NCBI GenBank assembly: GCA_003427395.1
Contig: BFEA01000095.1
Span: forward strand, 1,757,198 to 1,785,529
Reading direction: 5' to 3'
DNA length: 28,332 nt
DNA from: Chara braunii
Taxonomy: Eukaryota > Streptophyta > Charophyceae > Charales > Characeae
Position 1 is the first letter of the stretch. The number at the start of each line of letters is the position of its first letter. Under the pieces are notes generated by a model. It saw only the letters and a program-made list of their open reading frames with translations. It had not been told where the DNA came from and did no database searches. Below, piece after piece: positions 1 through 9,596 of this stretch. The position numbers and the translations under genes are program-made.

Positions 1-250
1 CACAATCCTCGACCCACATAACCACTTCAACACGTGGCCCTGTCGCTCTGGAGACCGCAAATCACGCATGAAGCACAATCCTAGAACATAAAGAACATCA
101 AGTATAAAAAACCAAAAGAAAGGAACTGCTAAGCATATGGCAACGACACACAAAATCTAAACAACCATCAATTGGACATCTTTAAAATCGTCGTGGGCAA
201 ACGATCGTGCGAGCATCTGTACAGACAGTGGACAGTACTTTCATTATAAA

Positions 251-1935
251 TCATGATCTCTCGCGGATGGCTTTCGCTGTCTCCATAAGGGTATTGCACA
301 TCATTTTGTTCGCCTCATCCGACACAACATAGTATTTTCTCCGCACTTCCACTTCGCTCTCCAGAATTTCGCACTGCCGTGACATCATAGAGCATTGCCA
401 CTTGCTCGCGCCTTCCATCGTGCTCGCCATGAGCGCACCGTGCTTACCCATGACCTCGATGGTGGCCTCCAAGGTTTGTTGCCGCATGTTCTTCCTCTTC
501 CCTGAATCGTCGGCGCTCCCCGCGCTGAATGTCAGATCTTTTGTCGACCCCTGCTCCTCGTCGGGTGCCTCCCCTCCCCCCTCACTGGCCATGGATTCCT
601 CTCCAGCCCCCGCGCCTGCCGGCATCTGAACCCCCCTTGCCACCCCCGTGTTCGCCAAATTCTTTGGGTGGATCGTGTAATCCCCCTTCGTCATGGCCTC
701 CATTTCGTCATACACGCTCCGGTCCATGACGAATTTGAAGCCCTCCGATCGTCTGGCCGATGAAGAAAGCTGAAAGTAGTCATTCCCGTCGGAGAGGTTC
801 TGAAACTTGTAAACCTTCCTGAATTGCTGCATCAAGTTGCCCCATTTCTTCCCACAGTCGATGACCTTCCTAGTGACGCCCATCGTCTGCAACCTCGCCC
901 GCACGTCCTCCCACTTCCATTCCCTGGTCTTCATGCAGGCCAAACTGTGCCCCAGCTCGGCGATATACAAATCTTGATCCCTTTTCGCCCTCACAAGTGC
1001 AATCATGTCTCCGACTGATCAGAAATTCCGACCGCCCTCGCCATCGCTCCCGCTGGTGTCGTCATCCATTTTCTTATTCCGTCGATTTCTCGGAGTGGCA
1101 CCCTTTTTCGCACCCGCACCGTCGTTCCCCACCTTCCTCCCAAGGGGCCTAATCTAAGGCAAATCGTCGGAGTTGTAATCCTCGTCACTGTCAGCGTCGT
1201 CACAGTCGAGGGGCTCCTCAACAACCGCGTCATCGCGTTCGTCCACGTGGAGCCGTTGCACCCCTCTCGTTATTGTCTCCATTCCAGCTTGACGCAACGC
1301 CTGCCTGCACTCCGCCCACAACTGCCTGCCGTTGCGTTCAACGTGCGCAGCTCCCTTAGGCAAATCCTCCTGTCGCTGCCATTCTCGAGGAGTCCCGAAT
1401 CCGCTTCACAACGTAGGTGATAAGCGCATCCATTCCGGACGTTGATCCGTACCGACTCCTCCTCTACCGTGCGTCGATGACACATTTTGATTCCCGCCAC
1501 CATCGCGAAGTGATTGAGGTAGACCGCCGTCTCGCGACCCCCGCAGACCAACGTACGTCTGCTCCACGCAATCCCCATCTGGGTGGGCATTGATGATGTG
1601 AGTGTGCGTTCTCGCTGCTCCGCTGCTGCTGGACAACTGGAAGCTCCGATCAACCGCTGCATTGCCATCATTGTCGCACAACCCCTCGTTCAATAGTGAC
1701 ATGTAAGACCAAGGGGTTTCCGCCCGCCTGCCACTGTACAACTGCGTCGCAAAGTCGACGACCTGACGTCTTCCCCCTCGTCATCCGACGGGGGCAGAGG
1801 AATCTCGTGAGAAGGCAGGTGAGCATACAATGTCGGGTCGTACGCCTGCTTCGCCACAGACCCTGCACTGCATTGCCGATTGGTCGCTCCTGCTGTCGTG
1901 ACTGCCGGTCTGCCGCAGGTCGGTCGACTATCCAT
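251..1935 (-). pseudogene. Decayed Myb/SANT-like (trihelix-type) DNA-binding domain protein
   Basis: Read on the minus strand, one frame can be followed from 1741 to 251, interrupted by stops at 1406-1408 (TGA), 1154-1156 (TAG) and 1019-1021 (TGA). An upstream part, including a plausible ATG at 1933-1935, lies in a different frame, with the change near 1690-1741. The longest open piece (251-1006) carries the body of a Myb/SANT-like domain: the REWKWEDV segment, then CGKKWGNLMQQF, with the helix-spaced tryptophans typical of trihelix and transposon-associated SANT domains. The first conserved tryptophan position appears to be the TGA at 1019-1021. The C-terminal part (KRKNMRQQTL onward) looks like a helical or coiled tail. 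An acidic, Ser-rich linker precedes the domain. Such proteins bind DNA in the nucleus. I recall many similar copies in Chara, which fits a dispersed or transposon-linked family, but that is memory. The ORF is a pseudogene unless the stops are sequencing errors. Confidence 0.75.
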
Positions 1936-3227
1936 CCTGTCGCCGTTCTTCAAAGATCTCCTTTTGCGAGCCACGACAGGGAGCAGGCCCACGAAACACA
2001 CGTGGAAGAAGACAACGATGAGAAGCAGCTCGACGATGAGGAGTAGCAGAGGCAGGCTGTGCAGGAGGTCGGCCAGGTAAGGGCCATGGAAAGGGCAACA
2101 AACCAACGTTAGCGGTCGACGGTGCAGCGAAGAACTCCGTCGACAGAAGAAATATCGAGGGAAGATCTGTGCTCCAACGTGCATGGCGTGACGACAAACG
2201 ACGAAAACGACGATCTTCCGAAATGAAACTGTCGTTGTCTAAACGCAGCGCCAGCGTGGAAAAGCGATGCCCGCCCAGCGCAGCAGACCGCATGACACTG
2301 GCTGGCGACGCCCGATTCGACGGACCGAGGCCTCACGCTGTCGGCGCGAATACCCTTACAAGGGTATCCGCCTTGGTTTTTGCAAGTGGCAGAAAATAGC
2401 TCTGGTTTAAAAATTAAATATACCGCGCGAGTCGCGGTAGGGTTCGTTGTCTATGCGGTTGATGGTTGACTAGAGTAAAGAGTGTGTGGGCGCGCGGATT
2501 TAAGACGCGCGTGATCCTTTTATTTGTTGATGATTGAAGAGTCGGCGTGATCACCAGCCGGATTCTTTTTCCCTTCTAATAAAATAGGGATTAAAAAGAT
2601 TGCCCCATCGATTGATGTGCTTGCCGGGGACTTGCGTGTACGTATGGAGCATGACGCCACTGACGGTATGGTTCGGTATAGTCGTGCGGTGTGCGCGAAA
2701 GGTTGATTTGGGTAGGGAGGGCCCGTTGCGGGGCCCGACTTGTTATTCGTGGGTTTCTGGGTGTTCGGGATGCTAGCGGAACTTATCCATCCCGCCGTTG
2801 TGGGAGTACAAGCCGAGGGTCCGACGTGCATGCGAGCCGGCGTGGGTTGCCGCGGGTGCATCGTCCGCCGACCATGATCTGCTGGGGGAGATTTGACTGT
2901 GCGCATGCCCGCCGGGACTCGAAAGAGGGACGACCAATACGCAGGGGGGCGGCATGGGGCATTGTGGGGAGGCCGCTACAACGGCTGTGCACCTGTGAGA
3001 CTTTCCTCCACGACGGTTGTCAAATTTCTGGCTCGAATGTTTGCTCCCACCACTAGTGCCCGCGTCAAGCCCGGCACATCGAGGGCCATACCTAGACAAG
3101 CAGCAGGCCCGCGCCCTTGGCCTCTGTGGCCGCTGTTGGTGGGCGGGCTGCCCGTTGGGGACCCGAAAGGGTGGCCAGCGCTGTTTGAGTGAGGGAGCCG
3201 ACAAGGGGGGGGGGGCAGATCGGGTGG
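1936..3227. other. Non-coding stretch with a few short hairpins
   Basis: I see no supportable gene here. Short hairpins are visible at 2422-2438 (ACCGCG, 5-nt loop, CGCGGT) and 2491-2511 (CGCGCG arms, 9-nt loop). At about 3159-3170 an ACCC/GGGT stem closes a GAAA tetraloop. Single stems this short are expected by chance, so they are recorded only because hairpin arrays follow immediately. Confidence 0.4.
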
Positions 3228-3818
3228 ACCTGGGCCGGGTCTTCGCCCGGGTGCATTCGCAGGAAGGGGAGTGCGGAGCTAAAGGGGGGCGGCGCAGAGC
3301 GGTCGGTGAAACTCGGTGCGCAGTCGAGTGGTCGGGCATTACCAGTGAGGGAGTGGGCCGGCTGCTATTGAGTAGTGCGCTAGCCAGGGAAAACCTGAGT
3401 GGAGCGAGCTCGGCGAAGATATTGCATCGGCAGCAGGCCACGAGGTAGCGGGCGCAGTGAAGGAAGGGGAGAACGAGTCGAATGAACCTGGGCGACGAAT
3501 CAGGCCAGGTGCATTCAACGAAGGTGGTGTTGGAGTAGCGAAGAGGCAGACCGTGTCGGGAAGCGCAGACAGCAGCGAGCGGAGCGAATAGCACAACGAG
3601 AGGCGGGGCAGCAGAAGGAAAGAGAGCCAGATGAACCCGGATGCGAAGCTGCACCGGGTGCATCCGGGGATTGGAGCACGCGAAGAGGGTGAGAGGAGAG
3701 AAGCGACGAGGGAGAGGGCAGAGCGGGCATTGGCTCGGAGGGAACGAAGGAGGCGGAGCGGGCGACGAACACGACTAAGGGGAGGTTGAATGGATCTGGA
3801 AGCAAACTGGCGCCAGAT
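3228..3818 (+). repeat. Hairpin array A: four irregularly spaced hairpins with compensating stems
   Basis: Four hairpins share a 5' flank ending in GA or GGA and most share a 3' flank GCATTC/GCATCC, while the stem sequence varies and remains paired. Arms: 3228-3235 ACCTGGGC with 3245-3252 GCCCGGGT (one G-U pair); 3486-3491 ACCTGG with 3505-3510 CCAGGT; 3635-3640 ACCCGG with 3654-3659 CCGGGT; 3794-3799 ATCTGG with 3813-3818 CCAGAT. Loops are 9-14 nt. A weaker fifth copy lies at 4636-4660 (ACCTGG/CCAGGC, one mismatch). The CCTGG to CCCGG and ACC to ATC changes are matched on the opposite arm. The surroundings are purine-rich with G-runs. Function unknown; a structured RNA or a palindromic DNA repeat are the alternatives. 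Confidence 0.5.
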
Positions 3819-3920
3819 ACGTTCGCAATAGGAGAGTGGTGGAACGAAGGGGCAGGGCGCAGTCAGGGAGGTGTGGATCTTTCGATCCATAGTAGAAACA
3901 TGAGAGGTGAGGCGCTATCT

Positions 3921-4266
3921 CGGGGTTTTGACCCCGGGCGAATCCGAAAGTGAAGTTAGTTTTAGAGGAGGGTTAGTGTAAACGGCCATTAGTGAAGAAT
4001 GGACTGCGCGGAGGTATGGCGGACGGGGGGGGGTGGTGAAGAAGGTGAGGATCGTATAGCCGCCCGTTCCTTGACGAAATCACGCGGGGAAAGAGGCGGT
4101 ACAGGGGTTTTTAGGCGAGGCGATCACGATGCCGCAGTTAGAAAAGGGAAAGAGAAGGTGTAGTGAAAGTTAGTAGAAAAATTGGTGCGTGGGCTATGGT
4201 GGGAGTGACAAAGATAGAAAGGGGGGAAATAAGTATCTCGCTCGTTTCCGGACGAAATCGAGCGAG
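3921..4266 (+). other. Two strong hairpins in a purine-rich non-coding stretch
   Basis: 3921-3936 forms CGGGGT, a TTTG loop, then ACCCCG. 4237-4266 forms CTCGCTCG-TTTC, a 5-nt loop, GAAA, one bulged T, then CGAGCGAG: twelve pairs in all. A related but weaker version with the same GACGAAATC sequence occurs near 4065-4090. Both strong hairpins are followed by a GTTAGTTTTAG sequence (near 3955 and 4315), which suggests an old duplicated unit. No coding capacity is seen. Confidence 0.4.
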
Positions 4267-4269
4267 GGA

Positions 4270-6070
4270 AGGATCGTTTCGGGGGTCCTAAATCCAGGCG
4301 AGTTGATTAGTAAGGTTAGTTTTAGTGTTAGACTAGTAAAATAGGAGCTTGTTAGGGGAGGCGAGCAGCGCGGAGGAGAGGAGTAGTGAGCTCGAAGTAT
4401 TATGTAGTTGGCCGTTTTTGTGCGATAGATTCATTTCGTTTTTTTATGTTTTGTTTTCTTCTTCTCTGCTGTCGTTTGCTTATGGCTGGGAGTAGCCCCT
4501 CGCTAGTTCTGGGCGCAGGATGTATGGTTGGATTCTGATGAAGGAGCCGTTAAGGAGAGAGAGAGAGGACTCACCATATTGGCAGCCCTCGTACTTGGAA
4601 GGGAGCGGTGACGAACTGCATAATAGCCCCAGCGAACCTGGCCATGGTTACGGACCAGGCGCATGGAGAAGCAGACCGCTCGATTCGGGATGTCTGTGCG
4701 GCCTGTAGGTGGTGACGGGCGGCTGTTGGAGTAGCTCCCCAGCTCAGTGGGTGGTGGAAACCAACGGTCTGTGGGTTTGACCGTGGTGTGGGGAGGTAGT
4801 GCGGATGTCTTGGCCCGCGCTTCGCTGTTTGCCTCGCTACCTGTGTCCCGCTAGCTTCGGATGTGGTGTTGGCGGGCTGATGGTGCGACCGTGTCTTGGT
4901 CCCGCCCTGTGCTTCGTTGATTCACTGACGTGCTGTTCATTTGCAGGCCGTGCCTTCCCTGGTTGCTACGTGAATGCTCCGTAGGTTGGTAGCCCTGTCG
5001 TTGTTGCCATGTTCTTCGCTTCACAGTTGCCAAACTACTGGCCCGCTCGTCCCGCCTGTTTCTTGCAGTATTGAGAGACGATCTCTGCGCTTCCCGCATG
5101 CGCAGCGGGCAGGGCCGGAGGGTGCTAGACAAAACAACAGCAGGTCAGTTACAAGGTGGAGACACGGTAGTCAACTGGTGCGGTGATCTGTCGCAGAGGG
5201 TTGTTGCTACATATGGCTGCTGATTGCGGGCTACCACTGTGCGTTGCTGCTGAGGGTGATTACTGCAGTTGCTGGTGACCGTCGAGGTGCACGACTGCTG
5301 CGTCCGAGGACGGAGGCACAAGCTACGGCGTGCGGGTTGCTGTTGCGGGGTATTGCCGCTCCGTAGGGACTGCTGTTGCTAGTCACTGCATGCTATTGCT
5401 GCCGCGGTTTGCCTGATTTTAGCTGTTGAGTGGCTGCGTGTGGGCAGAGGAGAAGTGTCGAGATAAGCGGGAGGTGGTGCTGTGAGTTGGGAGGCTCGTC
5501 AGAAAGGGTTACGTCGACTGTCTGCAGTCTTTGACCAAGCTGTCAGTTGGCCGCCATTGCGGGGGCCCCAGGCGAGTCAAGGAACCAAGGCCCTCTCCTG
5601 CGAGTTTGAGAGCACCCCTCTTGGATCTGAGAGTCTCAAAACTATCTCCTTCTGCCTTTCTTATTCTAAGTCTAGTCCTATTCTGAGAGGAAGGCTGCAG
5701 GTGGGATTGCAACCCGTAATCCGCGCCAAGGCCTCTGTGGGAGGTTTGCCGTACCGATTGCGGGAGCTCTGCCGGAACTCAGGAGGAGTTCTGGAGGCAG
5801 GGAACTGAAAGGTAACCATTGCTTCCCCTCTATAAACTCAGGTATAACCCCTATCTACATACCTCCCTATGTATTGGCTAACTGTATTGCTTGCAGCCCT
5901 ACTTTGATTTTAGTTTGACCTTCAGGACTTAAACCAGATCAAGTAAAGGAACGTTTGTGCAATCTTAGTTTCAGTTTTGTTGATTGCCTGAAGGCAGATT
6001 GTGAACAAGGGGGAATTGCATAAGGGGGAAGGTTGAGATGAAGGGAGTTTGCTTGTGTCTGAATGGGTCT
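4270..6070. other. Long gene-free stretch; one notable hairpin at 5772-5794
   Basis: No ORF here resembles a protein. The clearest structure is 5772-5779 CCGGAACT paired with 5787-5794 AGTTCTGG (eight pairs, one G-U) around a 7-nt loop; it can be extended by a 7-bp outer stem after a GGA bulge. A TTTGAGA/TCTCAAA pair lies near 5605-5640. The stretch is moderately GC-rich up to about 5800 and becomes AT-richer beyond. I identify no promoter, RNA gene or transposon end in it. Confidence 0.4.
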
Positions 6071-6076
6071 TATAGG

Positions 6077-6891
6077 GTCAGGCATTGTTTCTAAGATGAA
6101 TGGTCTGACTGCTGTGTTTTATCTGCCGAATTGCATTTTGAATCAGACAAGTTTCATAAGATTGGATGGTCTGATTGCTCTGACTTGTGAGGGCCTGACT
6201 GTGGTTGACTTTTAGGAGCCAAGCCTGTACCATAAGATTGGAGGGTTTGGTGGCCGTGGTTAGTTGGGTTTTATTTTGTTTCATTTGTCTCTGATTGAGG
6301 AGGTCTGAGCAAGTCCATAAGATTGGACGGCCTCTTCCTGTTCTATTCTGAGGGGGTAATTCTCGCTGGGGGCAAAGCATGTCCATAAGATTGGACGGCT
6401 TTGGACTCAGGCCGCACACAGCTGGATCAGAGAGAAACGAACCTGGCAGATGACCAGATATGTTCCATAAGATGGGATGGTCTGGCCCAATGCCTCGCAC
6501 ATACTGGAACCGGAGAGGTTATAACTTAGCTATACTTTATATTATCCTATCTATGAACAGGCTAGTCAGGCACGGGTTCCATAAGATTGGATGACCTGGC
6601 TATAACTTATCGTAAACTGAAGAGAGTATAACTAAGAGTATAACTAAAGGTAACCTGGGCCGGCTGAGCATTGTTTCTAAGATGAATGGCTCAGCCCTAC
6701 GCCCCTTTGAAGACTAAGTTCAGAGAGGTATATATAACCTGGATATTAAACAGTTCAGGGCGACTAAGCATTGTTTCTAAGATGAATGGCTTAGTCATGT
6801 GCCCAAAAGAAGAGAGAAGTAGTTGTGCAACGTGTTCGTGTATACACAATGGTTGAGTCAGGCATGTTCCATAAGATTGGATGGCCCGACT
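6077..6891 (+). ncRNA. Hairpin array C: ten hairpins with conserved TAAGAT loop and covarying stems
   Basis: Ten hairpins start at 6077, 6141, 6219, 6297, 6373, 6454, 6564, 6662, 6762 and 6856 (spacing 64-110 nt). Each has the loop TAAGAT closed by a short inner stem, either TTC/GAA or (G)TCCA/TGGA(C), then a small internal loop and an outer stem of 6-9 pairs. Outer stems differ between copies but remain complementary: AATCAGAC/GTCTGATT, CAAAGC/GCTTTG, GGCTGAGC/GCTCAGCC, GACTAAGC/GCTTAGTC, CCAAGCC/GGTTTGG and others. Of about 73 outer pairs I count six G-U pairs if the + strand is the RNA and one A-C mismatch (copy 10), which points to a + strand transcript. Spacers between hairpins are not obviously conserved. 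I know no RNA family with this loop. No transcript evidence was available, so the RNA call is inference; the repeat itself is directly visible. Confidence 0.55.
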
Positions 6892-7187
6892 TTACACCTT
6901 ATGTAAGCAGGGTATAAAGGGTTAAAGCATTGAAAGATCATAAACTATGGTCTACTAAATTGACTTGGGATGGTGAGAGTACTTACCTTTGTGGTTTGAC
7001 CTGCATGTGACTGAGTAAGGCTACTACTTGGTCTGAGTTTCAGTTTGACAGGTAGTTGCTTTAGAGGCTCGCCACGTGCTAGAGTGATAAGAGTTAACTT
7101 CAGTTTCTGCATTTGCTGAGCTAAGTTTTTTTTACTTAGATCGGTTTTCACATTTTTTGAGATCTTTTGTTATACTTGGCTTTGTAT

Positions 7188-7567
7188 AAATTTTGGTAAG
7201 TTACTTTCTCTACGGGAAGCGCTGCCGAAATTTCTGCAAACCCAAGGAGTTAGTCGACTTTCGACTTTTTAAAGTTCATATTGTCTAAAGTTTATATATG
7301 ACTTAGTAAAAATCTGGAAAGCCTCCTTTTCTAAAGGGAGTGCTGCCCAAATTTTTTGCTAATTCGGGGAGTTAGGCAAAATTGGACTTTGGAAAGTCAA
7401 AGACAATTTCTGTTTTCATATTCGGGCTAATATAAATTATGGAAAGACACTTTCTCTACGGGAAGCGCTGCCGAAATTTTCTTACTTTAAAGGAGTTACA
7501 TTATATTTTGACAGGTAGCGATTCTGGCGATCCACCCTGTATAGGGGAGACTCTGTCAAGATCTACC
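7188..7567 (+). ncRNA. Hairpin array D: four two-tier stem-loops
   Basis: Three clear units and one diverged unit share a layout: outer stem, short GGAAAG-like strand, inner stem with a 4-nt loop, then a GCGCTGCC-like strand closing the outer stem. Unit 1: outer 7188-7196 with 7225-7233 (nine pairs), inner CTTTCT/GGGAAG around CTAC. Unit 2: outer 7308-7317 with 7347-7356 (ten positions, one mismatch), inner 7323-7329 with 7334-7340 around TCTA. Unit 3: outer 7434-7442 with 7471-7479, inner as in unit 1. Unit 4 is diverged: 7514-7518 with 7563-7567, inner CCCT/AGGG around GTAT. Inner stems change sequence yet still pair. Unit spacing is 120, 126 and 80 nt. No protein reading fits. A structured RNA is my preferred reading; family unknown. 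Confidence 0.45.
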
Positions 7568-7745
7568 TTTACTTTGGGCACTGTTTGAGGTCAGACTTAG
7601 GCTTAGTTAATTAGGATGATTTGAGTGAGATTGTGATATAGGGATTATTCTCCATGAACTTATAGATTTAGCCGTGGGCATTAACGTGTCTTGTGTTACA
7701 GACCATCTTGATCGATTTGATTCAGGACTTGGACTAGTTTCAGCT

Positions 7746-7804
7746 TGATCCACAAGGATCATCTTCTGTTATCACTGATAACAGGTCGGTTGCCGATTCG
7801 TCGG
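7746..7804 (+). other. Three consecutive hairpins
   Basis: Within 59 nt there are three perfect hairpins: TGATCC/GGATCA around ACAA (7746-7761), CTGTTATC/GATAACAG around ACT (7766-7784) and CCGA/TCGG around TTCG (7793-7804). Three adjacent perfect stems in such a short interval are unusual and match the hairpin-dense character of the surrounding 5 kb. Confidence 0.4.
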
Positions 7805-8045
7805 TTTACGATTCAACTCCAATCCACTCTTGTCACTCAACCTAAAGGCTTTAGCCCTGTGGTTTGAATTGTTTCATTGTGTTTTCACCCGGACTTTATT
7901 GAATGACCATTTAACAAAAGTACTGAGTATTTATTTTGGGTAGTTGCACAAGAGTGAGGTTTGTATGGCTAAAGCAAGGGGCATGAGTATAGGGGATGGC
8001 TAAAGTTGACCCCGTGTAGTGCGTGGACTTCAGGATTAATCTTCG

Positions 8046-8103
8046 ATGTGATTGCAGGTGCGTTTGTGTTTCGGACTCTGGATGTGACTGCCTGCGATTA
8101 CAT
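8046..8103 (+). other. Thirteen-pair hairpin
   Basis: 8046-8058 (ATGTGATTGCAGG) pairs with 8091-8103 (CCTGCGATTACAT). All thirteen positions pair if two G-U pairs are allowed, around a 32-nt loop. Both imperfect pairs are G-U on the + strand and would be A-C on the minus strand, again favouring a + strand RNA. Confidence 0.45.
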
Positions 8104-8198
8104 ACATATATGGCTGAGAGGAGCCTCACTATGACTGTGAGAAGTGATCGTCCTATAAAAAATAAGCCTTATGTGTATATCTATATGTGGCTTGGGTA

Positions 8199-8529
8199 TG
8201 CGCGCGGCTTACTGTGATCGTGCGCAAGGGTTAGCCCGACTATGACTTGAGAGAAAAGGGAGACCCCCTTTTGTCCTTTGCTTTTTAGAGATTTTATGGT
8301 CGGACGTTGGTCCTAGGCCGAGATTCAAGGTCCTTGTTTAGAACATCCCAAGCCCTAGACTCTGCAGGGAAGGAATCTGTCCCCGTGCAGAGCCTATTTG
8401 CCTTGCCTACCGAGACGCTCTGACCAAAGGCCTGAAGTCTCACGGCGGCTGCACGACTATTCCCTCAGCCGTGCAATATCGTGAGGAATTGGACCCTCAC
8501 GACACTTCGAGTCTGACACTTGAGTGTCA
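8199..8529 (+). other. Dense group of perfect or near-perfect hairpins
   Basis: Stems seen: 8199-8205 with 8220-8226 (seven pairs, one G-U); 8254-8260 AAAAGGG with 8266-8272 CCCTTTT; 8360-8366 CTCTGCA with 8386-8392 TGCAGAG, containing an inner GGGA/TCCC; 8480-8486 CGTGAGG with 8495-8501 CCTCACG; and 8514-8520 with 8523-8529 (TGACACT/AGTGTCA). The density of 7-bp stems with short loops is above what I would expect for random sequence. No protein or known RNA gene is recognised. Confidence 0.4.
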
Positions 8530-9170
8530 TAAGCAGTACTCGGATCCACGAGGGACCGCTTGATTATGGGCACTACATAGTACGCCATCATTGCGACTGC
8601 TTGCGTACGTTTACATTGCGGGTCCATATGAGATAGCCCTGCGTCCGCGCGGTTTTATATATTGTCTCGCGCGCGACGCCTATCCGATTTCCGCATCGGA
8701 GAGTTATGGGATGGCTACCAAGGGGCTAGAAGCGTTGTCGCGCTGTTTGTGTCGTGTCGTTTCGTGTGTGTGTGTGTTTTATTTTTGTGTTTGTAAAGTG
8801 GCGTGCGCATGGTGTGTGGGATTCGTCCTAGTCGACCGATGACGAGTCGCGCTTGGGACTTCAGCCCCCCAAGATGTCGGTTCGCGTGCGGGTCCGATAG
8901 GCGTATTACCGCGCGTGCCCCCTATGCTACAACGAACGAGAAACGCCCTCGGCTGGTCCACCTCTGCGATTGCAATTGAGTAGCTTTCGTACTGTGGACT
9001 GGTAGCTCGGCGGGGATACGCCCACCGAAGGGAGGTGACAGCTCCCGTAAGGTGGAGGTAAGTTGTGCCTCGTGTAGGCCCTATCCTGTCGTAGGGGCTC
9101 GCGAGAGGTATGGCTGGCGCACTCGGCCGGAGCAGCCTAAGGGAGCTCCATTTGTGTGTTTGTGACGAGG
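8530..9170. other. Gene-free, GC-rich stretch
   Basis: Only short hairpins are visible, such as CCGAT/ATCGG near 8680-8695 and CCCTA/TAGGG near 9080-9097. Open frames on either strand here have atypical composition and no recognisable motif. Nothing else can be supported. Confidence 0.35.
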
Positions 9171-9235
9171 TTGGTCCGACTCCTGCGTGACGCGACCGAG
9201 AGGGTCCCGTACTGCGATGTGCAGTGTCGGACCAA
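9171..9235 (+). other. Long hairpin with perfect 10-bp base
   Basis: 9171-9180 (TTGGTCCGAC) is perfectly complementary to 9226-9235 (GTCGGACCAA). After a small asymmetric internal loop, CTGC at 9183-9186 pairs with GCAG at 9221-9224. A GACC/GGTC stem lies inside. The layout is a branched or extended hairpin of 65 nt. Confidence 0.45.
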
Positions 9236-9543
9236 TGCGCTCGACAATGCGGACGGTGACCATTTGGAGATGTTGGGGTGCCGCGCAGACGGTGGAGGGT
9301 AGGAATGTCGATGCTCCCATTCGGTGGACCACGTCTGGACCACCCGCAAACCGAAGCTGTGCGTCGACGCATGCCTTCGCCGCTCCGAATTTCGCGCTTC
9401 CTTGTGCTCCGAGGGACCTCGGGAGGTCCTTGGGGGTTAGGAAAATTTGGCTGTAGCCACAAGGACGCCACAAGGAAATTTCCTTCTGCTGTTTTCACTT
9501 TTTTTTTGGAGAATTGTCCCCAAGGACAGGTGGAACCAGCAAT

Positions 9544-9570
9544 TCCTTGTGGATTTCGGGTCCACAAGGA
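9544..9570 (+). other. Perfect 10-bp hairpin with 7-nt loop
   Basis: 9544-9553 (TCCTTGTGGA) and 9561-9570 (TCCACAAGGA) are perfect inverted repeats around TTTCGGG. The sequence CCACAAGG also occurs upstream near 9457-9475, so this may belong to a local repeat. It is not followed by a T-run, and no intact gene ends here, so I do not call it a terminator. Confidence 0.45.
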
Positions 9571-9596
9571 GTGTCTAACGAGGCCCATAGTCACAA

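Noticed and set aside
2773-3890. Long minus-strand open frames (up to 296 codons)
   Set aside because: The + strand is purine-rich here, so the minus strand rarely shows stops. Translations are Ser/Pro/Arg/Ala-rich with no motif and cross the hairpin repeats.
6078-6500. 140-codon minus-strand frame
   Set aside because: It is a translation of the repeated hairpins; the recurring PSNLM and PILW pieces come from the conserved loop sequence.
6077-6891. CRISPR-like array
   Set aside because: The repeated part is about 20 nt inside a variable palindrome, spacing is irregular (64-110 nt), and the genome is eukaryotic.
5460-8620. Ribosomal RNA, RNase P RNA or organellar intron as an explanation for the hairpins
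   Set aside because: None of the conserved core sequences of these RNAs could be found, and repeated small hairpins do not fit their layouts.
9544-9570. Intrinsic transcription terminator
   Set aside because: It is a perfect hairpin but lacks a T-run, and the setting is eukaryotic nuclear DNA.
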